NCBI RefSeq assembly: GCF_027257955.1
Contig: NZ_JANZNQ010000003.1
Span: 1 to 64,000, forward strand
Length of the DNA: 64,000 nucleotides
Direction: 5' to 3'
Origin: Zhongshania aquatica
GTDB taxonomy: Bacteria; Pseudomonadota; Gammaproteobacteria; Pseudomonadales; Spongiibacteraceae
Shown: positions 61,987 through 64,000 of the stretch, in pieces
How the letters are laid out: the number at the start of each line of letters is the position of its first letter
Numbering within the stretch: position 1 is the first letter of the stretch
The notes under the pieces: model-generated
What the model saw: the letters and a program-made list of their open reading frames with translations, nothing else
Told to the model about the DNA's origin: nothing
The model's database searches: none
Made by a program: the position numbers and the translations under genes

Positions 61987-64000
61987 ATGACTGATTTATC
62001 CCTTTACAGAAATATTGGTATTTTCGCCCACGTCGATGCCGGTAAAACCACTACTACCGAGCGTATCCTTAAGCTGACCGGTAAAATTCATAAAATCGGT
62101 GAGGTTCATGAAGGGGAATCAACAACCGACTTCATGGAACAAGAAGCTGAGCGCGGTATAACCATTCAGTCTGCTGCGGTAAGCTGTTTTTGGAAAGGAT
62201 ATCGTTTCAACGTTATCGACACACCGGGCCACGTTGACTTCACCGTAGAAGTATATCGCTCGCTGAAAGTACTCGATGGCGGTATCGGCGTATTCTGTGG
62301 TTCTGGCGGCGTTGAGCCTCAGTCAGAAACCAACTGGCGCTACGCGAACGATTCAAAAGTATCGCGTCTTATCTTCGTAAACAAACTTGACCGTATCGGC
62401 GCCGACTTCATCCGTGTTACAGATCAAGTAACCAAAGTACTTGGTGCCAAGCCATTAATCATGACTCTGCCTATCGGTCGTGAAGACACGTTCAAAGGTG
62501 TTGTCGATCTGTTAAGCCGTAAAGCTTACATTTGGGACGAAACTGGGCAGCCAGAGAACTACTCTATCGAAGACGTACCAGCCGACATGGTTGATGACGT
62601 TGAAATGTACCGTGAGCAACTGATCGAAAATGCAGTTGAAATGGACGACGACGTGATGATGGCGTACATGGAAGGTGAGCAACCTTCTGATGAAGACATC
62701 AAGCGCTGTATCCGTAAAGGTACTTTGGAACTCGCGTTCTTCCCAACATACTGTGGTTCGGCCTTTAAAAACAAAGGCATGCAGCTGTTACTTGACGCTG
62801 TTGTTGACTACTTGCCAACACCAACTGAAGTTAACCCACAACCGTTAACCGACGAAGAAGGTAATCCAAACGGCAATTACGCAATCGTATCTGCTGACGA
62901 GCCTTTCCGCGCGTTAGCGTTCAAAATCATGGATGACCGTTTCGGCGCACTCACCTTCGTACGTATTTACTCCGGTAAATTGAACAAAGGTGACACCATT
63001 CTGAACTCGTTCACGGGTAAATCTGAGCGCGTTGGCCGTATGGTTGAAATGCAAGCTGACGAGCGTAACGAATTAAGCTTTGCACAAGCCGGTGACATCA
63101 TCGCGATCGTGGGCATGAAGAATGTGCAAACTGGTCACACCCTGTGTGATCCAAAGCACCCATGTACTCTTGAAGCGATGGTATTCCCAGAGCCTGTTAT
63201 CTCGATCTCTGTTACACCAAAAGACAAAGGCTCTACCGAGAAAATGGGTATCGCCATTGGTAAGATGGTTGCTGAAGATCCAACTTTCCGCGTTGAAACC
63301 GACGTTGACTCAGGCGAAACCATCCTTAAAGGGATGGGTGAACTTCACCTAGATATTAAAGTAGATATTCTGAAGCGTACCTACGGCGTTGATTTGACTG
63401 TAGGCCAACCGCAGGTTGCTTACCGCGAAACCATCTCTATGCCTATCGAAGACAGCTACACGCACAAGAAGCAGTCTGGTGGTTCTGGTCAATACGGTAA
63501 AATCGACTACAAAATCAAGCCAGGTGAGCCAAACACAGGCTTCACCTTCAAGTCTTCTGTTGTCGGCGGTAACGTTCCTAAGGAATTCTTCCCTGCAATC
63601 GAGAAAGGCTTTAAGTCTATGATGGGCATTGGTCCATTAGCGGGCTTCCCAGTACTAGACGTAGAAGTTGAACTGGTAGACGGTGGATACCACGCGGTTG
63701 ACTCCTCGGCTATCGCTTTCGAAATCGCTGCAAAAGGCGCATTCCGTCAGTCTATGCCCAAAGCCGGCCCGCAGCTTCTTGAGCCGATCATGAAAGTGGA
63801 TGTGTACAGCCCAGAAGATCACGTTGGTGATGTTATTGGTGACTTGAACCGTCGTCGCGGCATGATTTCTGGTCAAGAACCAAACACTACTGGCGTTCGT
63901 ATTAAGTCAGATGTACCACTTTCAGAAATGTTTGGTTACATCAGCACGCTGCGTACGATGACTTCTGGTCGTGGTCAGTTCTCAATGGAGTTCTCCCACT
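61987..64000 (+). CDS. fusA2: elongation factor G, EF-G2 type, 3' end outside window
   Basis: Ribosomal translocase GTPase. The frame is open from the ATG at 61987 to the window edge (671 codons), so about 25 residues are missing. G1 motif AHVDAGKT (14-21), switch [14 protein letters not shown], then domains II to V ([10 protein letters not shown] and [10 protein letters not shown]). The start [20 protein letters not shown] and [16 protein letters not shown] differ from the canonical EF-G next to rpsL-rpsG and match the second EF-G found in many gammaproteobacteria. The location apart from ribosomal genes supports this. Codon usage looks like a highly expressed gene. Confidence 0.92.
   Translation, partial: MTDLSLYRNIGIFAHVDAGKTTTTERILKLTGKIHKIGEVHEGESTTDFMEQEAERGITIQSAAVSCFWKGYRFNVIDTPGHVDFTVEVYRSLKVLDGGIGVFCGSGGVEPQSETNWRYANDSKVSRLIFVNKLDRIGADFIRVTDQVTKVLGAKPLIMTLPIGREDTFKGVVDLLSRKAYIWDETGQPENYSIEDVPADMVDDVEMYREQLIENAVEMDDDVMMAYMEGEQPSDEDIKRCIRKGTLELAFFPTYCGSAFKNKGMQLLLDAVVDYLPTPTEVNPQPLTDEEGNPNGNYAIVSADEPFRALAFKIMDDRFGALTFVRIYSGKLNKGDTILNSFTGKSERVGRMVEMQADERNELSFAQAGDIIAIVGMKNVQTGHTLCDPKHPCTLEAMVFPEPVISISVTPKDKGSTEKMGIAIGKMVAEDPTFRVETDVDSGETILKGMGELHLDIKVDILKRTYGVDLTVGQPQVAYRETISMPIEDSYTHKKQSGGSGQYGKIDYKIKPGEPNTGFTFKSSVVGGNVPKEFFPAIEKGFKSMMGIGPLAGFPVLDVEVELVDGGYHAVDSSAIAFEIAAKGAFRQSMPKAGPQLLEPIMKVDVYSPEDHVGDVIGDLNRRRGMISGQEPNTTGVRIKSDVPLSEMFGYISTLRTMTSGRGQFSMEFSH

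Overview
The window is chromosomal DNA of a gammaproteobacterium. The evidence is gene order: ftsK-lolA-rarA-crcB-serS-cysG on one strand, and trxB-aat-bpt-infA / clpA-clpS-cspD-icd-rluE-nudJ-mnmA-hflD-purB-roxA around it. This layout is familiar from Pseudomonas and related marine groups. Acyl-CoA metabolism genes, a ketosteroid-isomerase-like protein and a predicted glycine-glucolipid operon would suit a marine lipid- or hydrocarbon-using member of the Pseudomonadales/Cellvibrionales. That finer placement is inference; no rRNA or tRNA gene was seen.

Layout. (a) 1-7000: end of a tyrosine recombinase gene, then a minus-strand czcCBA-type heavy-metal efflux operon led by a small His/Cys-rich secreted protein. 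The czcC gene carries an in-frame amber codon. (b) 7100-15100: a sulfotransferase, then a tight plus-strand operon of a one-module NRPS (C-A-T-TE, specificity code reading as glycine), a GT1-like glycosyltransferase and a 4'-phosphopantetheinyl transferase. This is the set expected for a glycine-glucolipid like that of Alcanivorax. (c) 15200-19200: a CDF zinc exporter, an orphan ModA and a penicillin-acylase-family hydrolase. (d) 19450-25590: a copper block of P1B ATPase, CueR regulator, a second small Cys-rich secreted protein, a Tat-exported multicopper oxidase and the outer-membrane protein CopB. It has a textbook CueR promoter and ends in a hairpin. (e) 25591-29817: a three-gene overlapping minus-strand operon of a haem-oxygenase-like diiron protein, a methyltransferase and a fused adenylation/carrier/alpha-beta-hydrolase protein. 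I cannot match it to a known pathway; it is the best candidate here for an undescribed system. (f) 30000-36500: an HDOD protein with a degenerate GGDEF domain, an acyl-CoA thioesterase, an acyl-CoA ligase, an acyl-CoA dehydrogenase and a ketosteroid-isomerase-like protein. (g) 36769-64000: conserved housekeeping genes, ending in an EF-G2-type elongation factor cut by the window edge.

The genes form three working sets. Metal homeostasis: CzcCBA and CDF for divalent metals; CopA/CueR/multicopper oxidase/CopB for copper. Two small biosynthetic operons both use carrier proteins, so the one phosphopantetheinyl transferase may serve both. A full bacterial N-degron pathway (Aat, Bpt, ClpS, ClpA) sits with translation and redox housekeeping. 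Several converging gene pairs are separated by compact inverted repeats likely to end transcription in both directions.
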